From Albimonas marina (GTDB lineage: Bacteria; Pseudomonadota; Alphaproteobacteria; Rhodobacterales; Rhodobacteraceae), in contig NZ_JARHUC010000008.1 of the NCBI RefSeq assembly GCF_029223255.1, forward strand, positions 186,001-250,000: a DNA stretch of 64,000 nt. The letters are read 5' to 3'. Of the stretch, positions 28,606-37,091 are shown one piece after another; position 1 is the stretch's first letter, and the number at the start of each line of letters is the position of its first letter. A program made the position numbers and the translations under genes. The notes under the pieces were generated by a model that made no database searches, was not told where the DNA came from, and saw only the letters and a list, made by a program, of their open reading frames with translations.

Positions 28606-30804
28606 ATGGGCCCGCTCCCGGCCGACCCTCGCCCCACCTCCGGCGCGGATCCCGCGACGGCCGCGGGCGCAGGCGCCGCGCCCTCCGCCGGCGCCCACGT
28701 CGAGAGCCCGGCGCCCGGGGTCTCCCGCGCGCCTGTCGAAGAGAGTTCGGCGCCGCCCCCGGAACGCCTCGGCCTGCGGCTGCGCTTCGCGCTGTTCTTC
28801 GCGGCCCTCGCGCTGGGCGGCGCGGCCTGCATCGCGGGGGCGCTGTGGTTCGGCCATCTCCACTCCGGCGGGCCGGTCGAGGGCTACGTCACCGCCGGCC
28901 TCGCCGCGGGCTTCGCGCTGGCGGGGCTCTGCGCCTGGGTGGCGCTGCTCTTCGACGAGAACGTGGCCCGCCCGATCCTGGGGCTCGCCGCCGACCTGCA
29001 CGACCGCGCCCAGTCGGACGTGAGCGCGCGCATCGACGTGGCCCCCGCCCGCCACCTCGGCGCGATCGCCCCCGCCGCCCAGGCGATCCACGCCGCGCTG
29101 GAGGAGGCCCGCGAGAGCCAGGAGCGCGCGGTGGCCGAGCGCACCGCCCGCATGGCCCGCGACGCCGCCCTGTTCGAGGGGCTGGTGCGCGACCTCGCCG
29201 AGGCGGTGGTGGTCGCCTCTCCCGACGGGCGGATCATGCTCTACAATCAGGCCGCCGCCGTGCTGCTGGGGCCGCTGGGCCTGGGTCGGCCGCTGGCGCG
29301 GTTCCTGGACCCCGGGCCGCTGGCGGCGGCGGCCGACCGCTCGGACCGGCGCCGGGCGCGGGGCGAGGCGGGGACCGAGAGCTTCCTGACCGCGGCCGGC
29401 GAGGGGGAGGGCGCGCGGCTCCTCTCCGGCGCCGTGTCGGCGGTGACGGCGGAGGGGGCGCTGGTGGGCCGGGTGCTGCTGTTCCGCGACGCGACCGAGG
29501 ATCTGCGGGCCCATGGCGCGCTGGAGACGCTGATGCGCGACACGCTCGAGGCGATGCGCCGCCCGGCCGCCGCGCTGGGGGCCGCGCTCGACGCGCTGGG
29601 AGCCGAGCCCGAGCCCTCGCCCGACGAGCGCGCCGCCTTCGCCGCGGCGATGCGCGAGGAGGTGGCGCGGCTGACGGCGGGGATCGAGCGGGCGGCGGCC
29701 TCGCGGGCGCAGGTCTCCGACGGGCGCTGGCCGATCCGGGACATCGCCGCCCAGGACATGATCGACGCGCTCGCCGCCGGGGCGGGCGGCGCGCTGACGG
29801 CCGGGCGCAGCGCGGCGCGGCTGCGCTGCGACGGCTACGCGATGACCCGCATCCTCGCCCGCGCGGTCGAGGCGCTGCGCGAGGATCCCGGTCGCCGCGA
29901 CTTCGCCGTGGCGACGGAGGCGGGAGGCGAGGGAACGGCTGGCGAGGGGGCGGAGGCGCGCGTCTCGCTCGTCCTCTCGTGGCGCGGGCCGGCCCTGTCG
30001 CAGGGCGTGGTCGAGGGCTGGATGGGCGCGCCCATCGCCCCCGCCTACGGCCCCTGGACGGTGCGCGACGCGCTGGAGCGGCACGGCGCCGACCTCTGGG
30101 TCGAGGGGGGGACCCGCCTGGTCCTGCCCCTGCCCGCCGCCGGCGCCCCCGCCCCCGCCGCCGCTGCGGAGGCGTCGGACTTCTACGAGTTCGACCTGCC
30201 CCGCCCCGGCGGCGCCGAGGCCGCGCGGCCGCTGAGCGAGCTCGCCTTCGTGGTCTTCGACACCGAGACCACCGGGCTCGACGCGCAGACCGACGCGGTG
30301 GTGCAGATCGCGGGCGTGCGCATGGTCGGCGGACGCGTGCTGCGGGGCGAGAGCTTCGACGCGCTGGTCGACCCCGGCCGGCCGATCCCCGCGGGCGCGG
30401 CGCGCATCCACGGCATCGACGACGCCCGCGTGGCCGGCGCCCCCGCCCTGCCCGAGGTCGCCGAGGCGTTCCGCGCCTTCTGCGAGGGCGCGGTCCTCGT
30501 GGCCCACAACGCCCCGTTCGACATGGCCTTCCTGCGCCGGCTGGAGGCGGCGGGCGGCCCGCGGTTCGACAACCCGGTCCTGTGCAGCGCGCGCCTCTCG
30601 CAGCGGCTGCACGCGCATACCGGCGCCCACACGCTCGACGACCTCGCCGCCCGCTTCGGCGTCGAGATCCCGGCGGAGCTGCGCCACACCGCGCTGGGCG
30701 ACGCCGCCGCGACGGCCGAGGTGTTCCGGCGGATGCTGCCCCTGCTCGCGGCCCGCCGGGTGCGCACGCTGGGCGAGGCGCTGGCGCTTCAGGGCCCGGT
30801 CTGA
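28606..30804 (+). CDS. Membrane sensor with degenerate histidine-kinase core fused to DEDDh 3'-5' exonuclease domain
   Basis: The 732-aa protein has a disordered N-terminus, two membrane helices (about 55-75 and 88-110), a HAMP-like linker, a coiled coil, and a PAS-like domain (about 195-300, with VVVASPDGRIMLYNQAAAVLLG). A region aligning with a DHp helix follows: DTLEAMRRP at 312-320 takes the place of the usual DxxHELRTP, putting Glu at E315 where the phospho-His should be. A HATPase-like tail (HGADLWVEGG..LVLPLP) follows but lacks clear N and G boxes. The C-terminal domain (about 545-715) is a DnaQ-type exonuclease with all five catalytic residues: D552, E554, D639, H694 and D699. It probably couples membrane sensing to nuclease activity or uses the fold for signalling. 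The substrate is unknown. Confidence 0.85.
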   Translation: MGPLPADPRPTSGADPATAAGAGAAPSAGAHVESPAPGVSRAPVEESSAPPPERLGLRLRFALFFAALALGGAACIAGALWFGHLHSGGPVEGYVTAGLAAGFALAGLCAWVALLFDENVARPILGLAADLHDRAQSDVSARIDVAPARHLGAIAPAAQAIHAALEEARESQERAVAERTARMARDAALFEGLVRDLAEAVVVASPDGRIMLYNQAAAVLLGPLGLGRPLARFLDPGPLAAAADRSDRRRARGEAGTESFLTAAGEGEGARLLSGAVSAVTAEGALVGRVLLFRDATEDLRAHGALETLMRDTLEAMRRPAAALGAALDALGAEPEPSPDERAAFAAAMREEVARLTAGIERAAASRAQVSDGRWPIRDIAAQDMIDALAAGAGGALTAGRSAARLRCDGYAMTRILARAVEALREDPGRRDFAVATEAGGEGTAGEGAEARVSLVLSWRGPALSQGVVEGWMGAPIAPAYGPWTVRDALERHGADLWVEGGTRLVLPLPAAGAPAPAAAAEASDFYEFDLPRPGGAEAARPLSELAFVVFDTETTGLDAQTDAVVQIAGVRMVGGRVLRGESFDALVDPGRPIPAGAARIHGIDDARVAGAPALPEVAEAFRAFCEGAVLVAHNAPFDMAFLRRLEAAGGPRFDNPVLCSARLSQRLHAHTGAHTLDDLAARFGVEIPAELRHTALGDAAATAEVFRRMLPLLAARRVRTLGEALALQGPV

Positions 30805-31182
30805 GGCGCGCGGGCCGCAGCCCCCGCCAAGGTCGGAGGCGCCGCGTCGGCCGTCGCGCAAGGCCCCGCGCCCGGCCCGCGGCGCAGGGCCGGCGCCGGT
30901 CCCGGCCCCACCGTCTCCCCCCGCGGCCGTCGCGCCGGGCGCCTCCGTCCGCCGCGCGCCGCGGGCGGAGGCGACGGGCCGGGCGCGACGCTCGACGCGG
31001 CGCCTCCGCAGGGGGGAGCCACGCGGCCCCGGGGCGCGCCCGGCGCTCCTGCCTGCCGCCGGCAGGCGCCTCGCGGTGGACAATGGCGCGCGGCTGGGCG
31101 AGGTCTTGTGCGCCTCGACCCCGTCGGGTCGGGACGACGCCCCCCGCGCCGGCGCCGCCGGCGACCCTGCGAGAGACGCGAC
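30805..31182. other. Intergenic region with several hairpins
   Basis: I see no supportable gene in these 378 very GC-rich bases. They contain a strong hairpin at 30941-30972 and a smaller one at 31051-31067 (GCCTGCC / GGCAGGC). The promoter of the downstream glutathione-transferase gene is expected near the 3' end but is not obvious. Confidence 0.5.
30941..30972 (+). terminator. Hairpin after the sensor-exonuclease gene
   Basis: GCCTCCGTCCGC (30941-30952) pairs with GCGGGCGGAGGC (30961-30972) with one G-U pair and an eight-base loop. It lies about 140 bases after the operon's last stop, with no U-tract, so termination is inferred from position. Confidence 0.4.
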
Positions 31183-32058
31183 ATGCCCCAAGATTACACG
31201 CCCCCCAAGGTCTGGACCTGGAACAAGGAGAGCGGCGGCCGGTTCGCCTCGATCAACCGCCCCATCGCCGGCGCCACCCATGAGAAGGACCTGCCGGTCG
31301 GCGAGCATCCCTTCCAGCTCTACTCGCTGGCCACGCCCAACGGCGTGAAGGTCACCGTGATGTTCGAGGAGCTGCTGGCCGCCGGCCATTCGGGCGCCGA
31401 GTACGACGCCTGGCCGATCCGCATCGGCGACGGGGACCAGTTCTCCTCCGGCTTCGTCTCGATCAACCCCAACTCGAAGATCCCCGCCCTGCTCGACCGC
31501 TCGGGGCCCGAGCCGATCCGGGTCTTCGAGTCCGCCGCCATCCTGGTGCACCTGGCCGAGAAGTTCGGCGCCTTCATCGCCACCGAGCCGGCGGCGCGGG
31601 CCGAGATGTTCTCCTGGCTGTTCTGGCAGATGGGCTCGGCCCCCTATCTCGGCGGCGGCTTCGGCCATTTCTACGCCTATGCGCCCGAGAAGTGGGAATA
31701 CCCCATCGACCGCTTCGCGATGGAGGTGAAGCGCCAGCTCGACGTGCTGGACCGCCGCCTGGCCGAGAGCGAGTACATCGCCGGCCCCGACTACACCATC
31801 GCCGACATGGCGATCTGGCCGTGGTACGGGCAGCTCCAGCAGGGCAAGCTCTACGAGGCGGGCGAGTTCCTGGACGTGGGCTCCTACAAGAACGTGGCCC
31901 GCTGGTCGGACGCGATCGACGCCCGCCCCGCCGTGAAGCGCGGCAAGAAGGTCAACCGCCTGACCGGCCACCCCGCCGGCCAGCTGCACGAGCGTCACGA
32001 CGCCTCGGACTTCGATCTGCGCACCCAGGACAAGATCGGCGAGCCCGACAAGGGCTGA
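31183..32058 (+). CDS. yghU: Glutathione S-transferase, YghU type (disulfide-bond reductase)
   Basis: The 291-aa protein is longer than typical GSTs because of the N-terminal extension characteristic of YghU (WTWNKESGGRFASINRPIAG). The thioredoxin-like domain contains LYSLATPNGVKVT and NPNSKIPALLD with the glutathione-binding ESAAILVHLAEKF. The C-terminal helical domain contains FWQMGSAPYLGGGFGHFY and the N-capping motif YTIADMAIWPW. E. coli YghU binds two glutathiones and reduces disulfide bonds, and the same is expected here. ATG 31183 is chosen because the conserved N-terminus begins there; the frame continues upstream with arginine-rich junk. A UUCG-capped terminator follows, so it is probably monocistronic. 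Confidence 0.9.
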   Translation: MPQDYTPPKVWTWNKESGGRFASINRPIAGATHEKDLPVGEHPFQLYSLATPNGVKVTVMFEELLAAGHSGAEYDAWPIRIGDGDQFSSGFVSINPNSKIPALLDRSGPEPIRVFESAAILVHLAEKFGAFIATEPAARAEMFSWLFWQMGSAPYLGGGFGHFYAYAPEKWEYPIDRFAMEVKRQLDVLDRRLAESEYIAGPDYTIADMAIWPWYGQLQQGKLYEAGEFLDVGSYKNVARWSDAIDARPAVKRGKKVNRLTGHPAGQLHERHDASDFDLRTQDKIGEPDKG

Positions 32059-32082
32059 GCCGCCCGGGTCCGGCGCCGACCC

Positions 32083-32110
32083 CGCGCGCCCCGCTTCGGC
32101 GGGGCGCGCG
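32083..32110 (+). terminator. 12-bp hairpin with UUCG loop after the GST gene
   Basis: The arms at 32083-32094 and 32099-32110 are fully complementary around a TTCG tetraloop, about 25 bases after the stop. The following bases are CCGTTAAG, so the U-tract is poor. The stable tetraloop and position make a terminator likely. Confidence 0.6.
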
Positions 32111-32178
32111 CCGTTAAGCCGATTATCACGATCCCCGGTTAGCTCCCCTCGCGGGGGCCATCGCCGAGGGTCGAGAGG

Positions 32179-34746
32179 ATGCAGGACGTCGCCGGGCTGT
32201 TCGAGCTGCTGCTGGGGGGCGCCGGTCTGCCGGCCGCGCTGACCCGCACCGACGGGGCGGTGCTGGCGGCCAACGCCGCCTTCGCCCGCCGTCTGGGCCG
32301 ACCGGAGGCGTGGCGCCCGGACGGCCTGCTCCACGATCTCGCCGCCCCCGATCTCGCCGATCGCCTCCAGGCCGCCGTCGCCCGCGCCGCCGCCGCGCCG
32401 GGGCGCGAGCTGCGGGTGGAGGGCGAGTTCGATCATGGCGAATACGGGCGCCTGCGCCTCGCCTGCCATCTCTCGGCTGTGCTGGTCGAGGGGCGATGCG
32501 CCGGCGTCCTCCACCGCCTGCGGCTCGTCGCGCATGCGCCGTCCACGGACGGGGAGGAGGCGGCGGGCACACGCGCCCCCGGCGCGCCGCCGGCGTTCGA
32601 CCGGCACGGGATGCTCGAGACGCTGGTCGAGGGGGCGCCGGTCGCGCTGTTCCAGTACCGCGCCGATCCCGACGGGCGGGCCAGCGTGCCGCTGTTCAAC
32701 GCCTCGACCCTCGACCTCTTCGGCGTCTCGGCCGAGACGCTGGAGCGCGACGGCGGCGCGGTCTTCACCCATGTGCCGGCCGACGACCTGAAGATGATGG
32801 CCGACGTCATCGCGCACACCAGCCGCACGCTGCAGACCGGAACCCTGCGCTACCGGATCGCCCATCCCACCCGCGGCCTGCGCCACGTGATCGGGGAGGG
32901 GAGGCCCATGCGCCTGCCCGACGGCGGGGTGATCTGGCACTGCGTCGCCTTCGACGTCACCCGCGAACAGGAGGCGGAGTTGCGCGCCAGGGAAAGCGAC
33001 GCGGCGCTGGCGCTGGCCAACCAGCGGCTGGCGCGCATCGCGCTGGTGGCGCCGGTGGGCCTCTACGAATTCCGCAGCGCGCCGGACGGGAGCTGGAGCT
33101 TCCCCTACCTCAGCCCCCCAATGAAGGAGCTGCTGGGCGTCGAGGACGCGCGCGAGTCGCTCGAGGCGTCGGCCGTCTTCGACCTGATCGTGCCGGGCGA
33201 CGTGCCGGACCTCGCCGCCAGCATCGAGCGCAGCGGCCGCACGGGGGAGCGGTGGACCCGACGGATGCGCGTCCGCCACCCCCAGCGCGGGCTGATCTGG
33301 GTGCGCGCGGAATCCCTGCCCCAGGCCGACCCCGACGGCGGCGTCACCTGGACCGGGGCGATCTACGACGTCAGCGAGGACGTGCGCCGGGAGGCCGAGC
33401 TGGCCGAGGCCCACGCCCGCGCCGACGCCATGCGCGCCGAGAACGAGCGCCAGGCCCTGCAGGACGGGCTGACCGGCCTGCCCAACCGTCGCGCCTACGA
33501 CCGCGCCTTCGCCGAGCGCATCGCCCGGGCCCGAGACGGCTCGGGCGCGACCGAGGCGATCCTGGTGCGGCTCGACCTCGACCACTTCAAGGCGGTGAAC
33601 GACACGCTGGGCCATGCCGCCGGCGACCGGGTGCTGCTCCAGGTGGCGCAGATCCTGCGCCAGGGGCTGCGCGGAGGGGACTTCGCGGCCCGCATCGGGG
33701 GGGACGAGTTCTCGATCCTGCTCGCCCCCGACGCCACGCCCGAACTGGCCGAGCGCATCGTCGAGCGCATCCAGGCGGGGCTGGCCGAGCCGCTGATGCA
33801 CGATGGCCGGCCCTGCCGCTTCGGGGCGAGCTTCGGCCTCGCCCATACCGAGGAGCTGGGCGAGGTGGGGGCGGAGCTGCAGGTCTTCGCCGACGCCGCG
33901 CTCTACCGCGCGAAGGAGAGCGGGCGCAGCCGGCTGGAGCTGTTCACGCCCGAGCTGCACCGCGGCATCCTCGCCGACCGGCGCATGGCGATGGAGCTTC
34001 AGGACGCGCTGGAGCGGGACGAGTTCGTGCCCTTCTTCCAGCCCCAGGTGCGCGCGCGGGACCGCAGCCTCTACGGCGCCGAGGTGCTGCTGCGCTGGCG
34101 GCATCCGCGCGACGGGCTGCTGGCGCCGCCGGCCTTCCTGCGCCTGGCCGACCAGCTGCGCCTGTCGCCGAGCATCGACCGCCGGGTGATGGAGCGCACG
34201 CAGGAGGTGCTGGCGGCGTGGGCCGAGGCCGGCTTCGTGCCGCCCCGCCTGAGCTTCAATATGAGCGCGGGGCGCATCCGCGACCCCGACGTGGTCGAGA
34301 CCGCGCGCCGGATCGCCGACGGCCCCACCCGCATCGCCATGGAGCTTCTGGAATCGACGCTGGTGGAGGAGGAGGGCGACGTCTTCCGCTTCAACCTCGA
34401 CAAGCTGCGCGAGGCGGGGATCGCCATCGAGATCGACGACTTCGGCTCCGGCCACGCCTCGATCGTGGGGCTGACGCAGATGGCGCCGGACGTGCTGAAG
34501 ATCGACCGCCGCCTGGTGGCGCCGGCGGCGGAGGACCGACGCTCCCGCCGGCTGGTGCAGGCGATCCTCGAGATCGCGCGCACCCTGGGCATCTCGACCA
34601 TCGCCGAGGGGATCGAGAGCGAGGCCCACGCCCGGGCGCTGGCGGAGCTGGGCTGCGACGTGCTGCAGGGCTACCACTTCGGCGCGCCGATGGAGGCGGA
34701 CGCGTTCCTCGCCTTCGCGCAGGACTGGGTGGCGCGGGTGGCCTGA
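32179..34746 (+). CDS. PAS-GGDEF-EAL protein (cyclic-di-GMP turnover)
   Basis: This 855-aa soluble protein has three PAS-like regions (about 5-110, 145-265, 278-400), then GGDEF and EAL domains. The GGDEF motif is intact at 507-511 with an inhibitory I-site R498-x-x-D501. The EAL domain keeps the motif glutamate but reads EVL at 635-637, and retains DDFGSG (753-758), ESTLVEEE and EGIE. Both cyclase and phosphodiesterase activities are therefore possible. No membrane segment is visible, so input is probably cytoplasmic. It ends ten bases before the convergent arsJ gene. Such a protein would shift motility, biofilm or adhesin output; a link to the giant surface protein is possible but unproven. 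Confidence 0.93.
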   Translation: MQDVAGLFELLLGGAGLPAALTRTDGAVLAANAAFARRLGRPEAWRPDGLLHDLAAPDLADRLQAAVARAAAAPGRELRVEGEFDHGEYGRLRLACHLSAVLVEGRCAGVLHRLRLVAHAPSTDGEEAAGTRAPGAPPAFDRHGMLETLVEGAPVALFQYRADPDGRASVPLFNASTLDLFGVSAETLERDGGAVFTHVPADDLKMMADVIAHTSRTLQTGTLRYRIAHPTRGLRHVIGEGRPMRLPDGGVIWHCVAFDVTREQEAELRARESDAALALANQRLARIALVAPVGLYEFRSAPDGSWSFPYLSPPMKELLGVEDARESLEASAVFDLIVPGDVPDLAASIERSGRTGERWTRRMRVRHPQRGLIWVRAESLPQADPDGGVTWTGAIYDVSEDVRREAELAEAHARADAMRAENERQALQDGLTGLPNRRAYDRAFAERIARARDGSGATEAILVRLDLDHFKAVNDTLGHAAGDRVLLQVAQILRQGLRGGDFAARIGGDEFSILLAPDATPELAERIVERIQAGLAEPLMHDGRPCRFGASFGLAHTEELGEVGAELQVFADAALYRAKESGRSRLELFTPELHRGILADRRMAMELQDALERDEFVPFFQPQVRARDRSLYGAEVLLRWRHPRDGLLAPPAFLRLADQLRLSPSIDRRVMERTQEVLAAWAEAGFVPPRLSFNMSAGRIRDPDVVETARRIADGPTRIAMELLESTLVEEEGDVFRFNLDKLREAGIAIEIDDFGSGHASIVGLTQMAPDVLKIDRRLVAPAAEDRRSRRLVQAILEIARTLGISTIAEGIESEAHARALAELGCDVLQGYHFGAPMEADAFLAFAQDWVARVA

Positions 34747-34756
34747 GGGCGCGCCC

Positions 34757-36037
34757 TCAGCCCGCCGGCGCCGCGCGCGCGCGACGATCGAGCCGCCCGG
34801 CCGCCGCCCAGCTCGCCGCCGCCATCGCCCCCGCGACGGCGAGGCAGGCCGGTAGCCCGCCCGCCTGGTAGGCGAGGCCCGACAGCAGCGTGCCGACCAG
34901 CCGTCCGGCGGCGTTGGCCATGTAGTAGAAGCCCACGTCCATCGTCACCCGTTCGGCCGAGGAGAAGGCGAGGATCAGGTAGGAATGCAGCGAGGAGTTC
35001 AGCGCGAAGACCCCGCCGAAGACCATCAGCCCGACGATCAGCGTGGCCGTCAGCCAGTCCGCCGGCGCCCCCGCCGCCCAGGCCGCCGCCGCGAGCGCGA
35101 GCGGGATCAGCGTCAGCACGCCCGCCCACAGCCGCGCGAGGCCCACGGTCTGCGCCAGGCTCTTGTCCCGCGCGCGCAGGAGGCGGGGGGCGAAGGCCTG
35201 CACCGCGCCGTAGCCGATGATCCACAGCGCCATGAAGGTCCCGACCTGGAAGAAGGCGGCGCGGTCGCCGGCCTCGGTCCCGTCGGAAAACACGGCCTGG
35301 AAGTAGATCGGGATGCCGACCACGAACCACACGTCCCGCGCGCCGAAAAGGAACAGGCGCGCCGCCGACAGCAGGTTCACGTCCCGGCTCTTGGAGAAGA
35401 CCTCGGCGAACTTCGCGCCCTTGCGCCCGCGCGGCAGGCCCGCGGGCATCAGCAGGGCGACGGCTGCGAGCACCGCGGCCAGCACCGCGGCCATGCCCAG
35501 CACCGCCGCCTGGAACCCCGCGCCGGCGAGCAGCGCCGCGCCGAGCAGGAAGCCCAGCCCCTTCACCGCGTTCTTCGACCCGGTCAGCGCCGCCACCCAG
35601 CGGAACAGCCCCCCGTCCCCGGCCGGGGCCAGAAGCTTCACCGCGCTCTTGGCGCTCATTTTCGCGAGGTCCTTGGCCACGCCCGAGGCGCCCTGCACGA
35701 CCATCACGAAGACGACCGAGACCGCCAGCGTCCAGCCCGCGTCCACCTGCGCCAGCGCGACCAGCGCCGCGATCTGCAGCGCAAGCCCGGCGTAGAGCGT
35801 CGAGGTCAGCCCGAAGCGCGCCGCGATCCACCCCGCGCAGAGGTTGGTGACCATACCCGCCACCTCGTAGAGCAGGAACAGCCAGGCGAGCTGGATCGGC
35901 GAGAAGCCCAGCACGTGGAAATGCAGCAGCACCAGCATCCGCAGCGCGCCGTCGGTCAGCATGAAGGCCCAGTAGGCCGCGGTGACGGCGGCGTAGGCCG
36001 CGAGCGGCCGCTCGGGCGCGCCTGCGGGGGCGGACAT
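34757..36037 (-). CDS. arsJ: Organoarsenical (1-arseno-3-phosphoglycerate) efflux MFS transporter ArsJ
   Basis: A 426-aa MFS protein with about 11-12 membrane segments. It begins at ATG 36037 (MSAPAGAPERPLAAY), two bases after the end of the GAPDH gene. Recognisable features are LTDGALRMLVLLHFHVLGF near the N-terminus, the cytoplasmic loop SGVAKDLAKMSAKSAVK and the segment SSAERVTMDVGFYYMAN, all typical of ArsJ. In the known system, GAPDH forms unstable 1-arseno-3-phosphoglycerate from arsenate, and ArsJ exports it, where it breaks down to release arsenate outside. The gene order arsR-arsC, gap, arsJ here matches this type, which makes the assignment firm. Confidence 0.92.
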   Translation of the reverse strand: MSAPAGAPERPLAAYAAVTAAYWAFMLTDGALRMLVLLHFHVLGFSPIQLAWLFLLYEVAGMVTNLCAGWIAARFGLTSTLYAGLALQIAALVALAQVDAGWTLAVSVVFVMVVQGASGVAKDLAKMSAKSAVKLLAPAGDGGLFRWVAALTGSKNAVKGLGFLLGAALLAGAGFQAAVLGMAAVLAAVLAAVALLMPAGLPRGRKGAKFAEVFSKSRDVNLLSAARLFLFGARDVWFVVGIPIYFQAVFSDGTEAGDRAAFFQVGTFMALWIIGYGAVQAFAPRLLRARDKSLAQTVGLARLWAGVLTLIPLALAAAAWAAGAPADWLTATLIVGLMVFGGVFALNSSLHSYLILAFSSAERVTMDVGFYYMANAAGRLVGTLLSGLAYQAGGLPACLAVAGAMAAASWAAAGRLDRRARAAPAG

Positions 36038-36039
36038 GC

Positions 36040-37050
36040 TCAGAGCCCCTCCGCCGCCAGGCGCAGCACGTCCACCAGCCGGCAGGCGTAGCCCCATTCG
36101 TTGTCGTACCAGGCGTAGATCTTCGCCTGGGTGCCGTTGACCACCATCGTGGACGGCGCGTCGATCACCGCCGAGCGGGGCTCGTTCACGTAGTCCGCCG
36201 AGACCAGCGGCCGCGTCTCGACGCCGAGGATTCCGGCGAGGGGGCCGGCCTCGGCCGCGGCGAAGAGGGCGTTGATCTCCTCGGCCGAGGTGGCGCGCTC
36301 CATCTCGAAGACGCAGTCGGTGAGCGAGGCGTTCAGCAGCGGCACGCGCACCGCATGGCCGTTCAGGCGGCCCTTCAGCTCCGGATAGATCATGGTGATC
36401 GCGGTGGCCGAGCCGGTGGTGGTCGGGATCAGGCTGTTGAGCGCCGAGCGGGCGCGCCGCAGGTCCTTCGCCGGCCGGTCCACGATCGTCTGGGTGTTGG
36501 TCACGTCGTGCAGCGTGGTGATCGAGCCGTGGGAGATGCCGATCGCCTCGTGCAGCACCTTCACCACCGGGGCGAGGCAGTTCGTCGTGCAGCTCGCGGC
36601 CGTGACCAGATGATGCTTGGCCGGATTGTAGAGGTTGTGGTTCACCCCGTAGACGATGTTCAGCGCCGGCGCCTCCTTGATCGGGGCCGAGACCACCACC
36701 TTGCGCACCCCGGCGTCGTAGTAGGGCTGCACCTTCGCGGGCGTCTTGAAGACGCCGGTGCAGTCGAGCACAAGGTCGACGCCGAGCTCCCTGAGGGGCA
36801 GATCCTCGATCCGCCGCACGCAGGTCATCGCCATGCGGGTCCCGCGCAGGGTGAGGCTCCCGGCGTCATGCTCGGCCTGCGCGTCCCAGCGGCCGTGGAC
36901 GGTGTCGAACTCCATCAGGTGCGCGTGCTGGGCGGGGTCGCCGGCGGCGTCGTTCAGCAGCACGATCTCTCCGGGCAGGCCCTGGTCGAAGGCCGCGCGC
37001 AGGGCGAGCTTTCCCATTCGGCCGAGACCGTTGACGGCGATGCGGGGCAT
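36040..37050 (-). CDS. gap: Glyceraldehyde-3-phosphate dehydrogenase of the ArsJ operon
   Basis: This 336-aa GAPDH is of normal length. The NAD site is [13 protein letters not shown], the catalytic cysteine is C154 in ASCTTNC, and [11 protein letters not shown] closes the protein. Compared with housekeeping GAPDH, the N-terminal motif GLGRMG and the conserved sequence [11 protein letters not shown] are of the ArsJ-associated subfamily. It is placed between the arsR-arsC fusion (41-base gap) and arsJ (2-base gap). In that pathway it uses arsenate instead of phosphate to form 1-arseno-3-phosphoglycerate. ATG 37050 has GGAGA as SD. It may keep some normal glycolytic activity, but its role here is arsenate detoxification. 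Confidence 0.93.
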   Translation of the reverse strand: MPRIAVNGLGRMGKLALRAAFDQGLPGEIVLLNDAAGDPAQHAHLMEFDTVHGRWDAQAEHDAGSLTLRGTRMAMTCVRRIEDLPLRELGVDLVLDCTGVFKTPAKVQPYYDAGVRKVVVSAPIKEAPALNIVYGVNHNLYNPAKHHLVTAASCTTNCLAPVVKVLHEAIGISHGSITTLHDVTNTQTIVDRPAKDLRRARSALNSLIPTTTGSATAITMIYPELKGRLNGHAVRVPLLNASLTDCVFEMERATSAEEINALFAAAEAGPLAGILGVETRPLVSADYVNEPRSAVIDAPSTMVVNGTQAKIYAWYDNEWGYACRLVDVLRLAAEGL

Positions 37051-37091
37051 GAGGTCTCCAGATCTGGAAGCGAGGGCGCGGGGAGGCGAGG

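Noticed and set aside
30805-31182. N-terminal extension of the GST gene through Arg-rich frame from 31108
   Set aside because: The conserved YghU N-terminus begins at 31183, and the upstream residues are arginine/proline runs typical of non-coding GC-rich DNA.
28285-34677. A 2,130-codon minus-strand frame
   Set aside because: It spans the complement of the receiver, sensor-exonuclease, GST and GGDEF-EAL genes, all of which have intact catalytic motifs and SD sites. The composition is His/Arg/Gly/Asp-rich, typical of a shadow frame.
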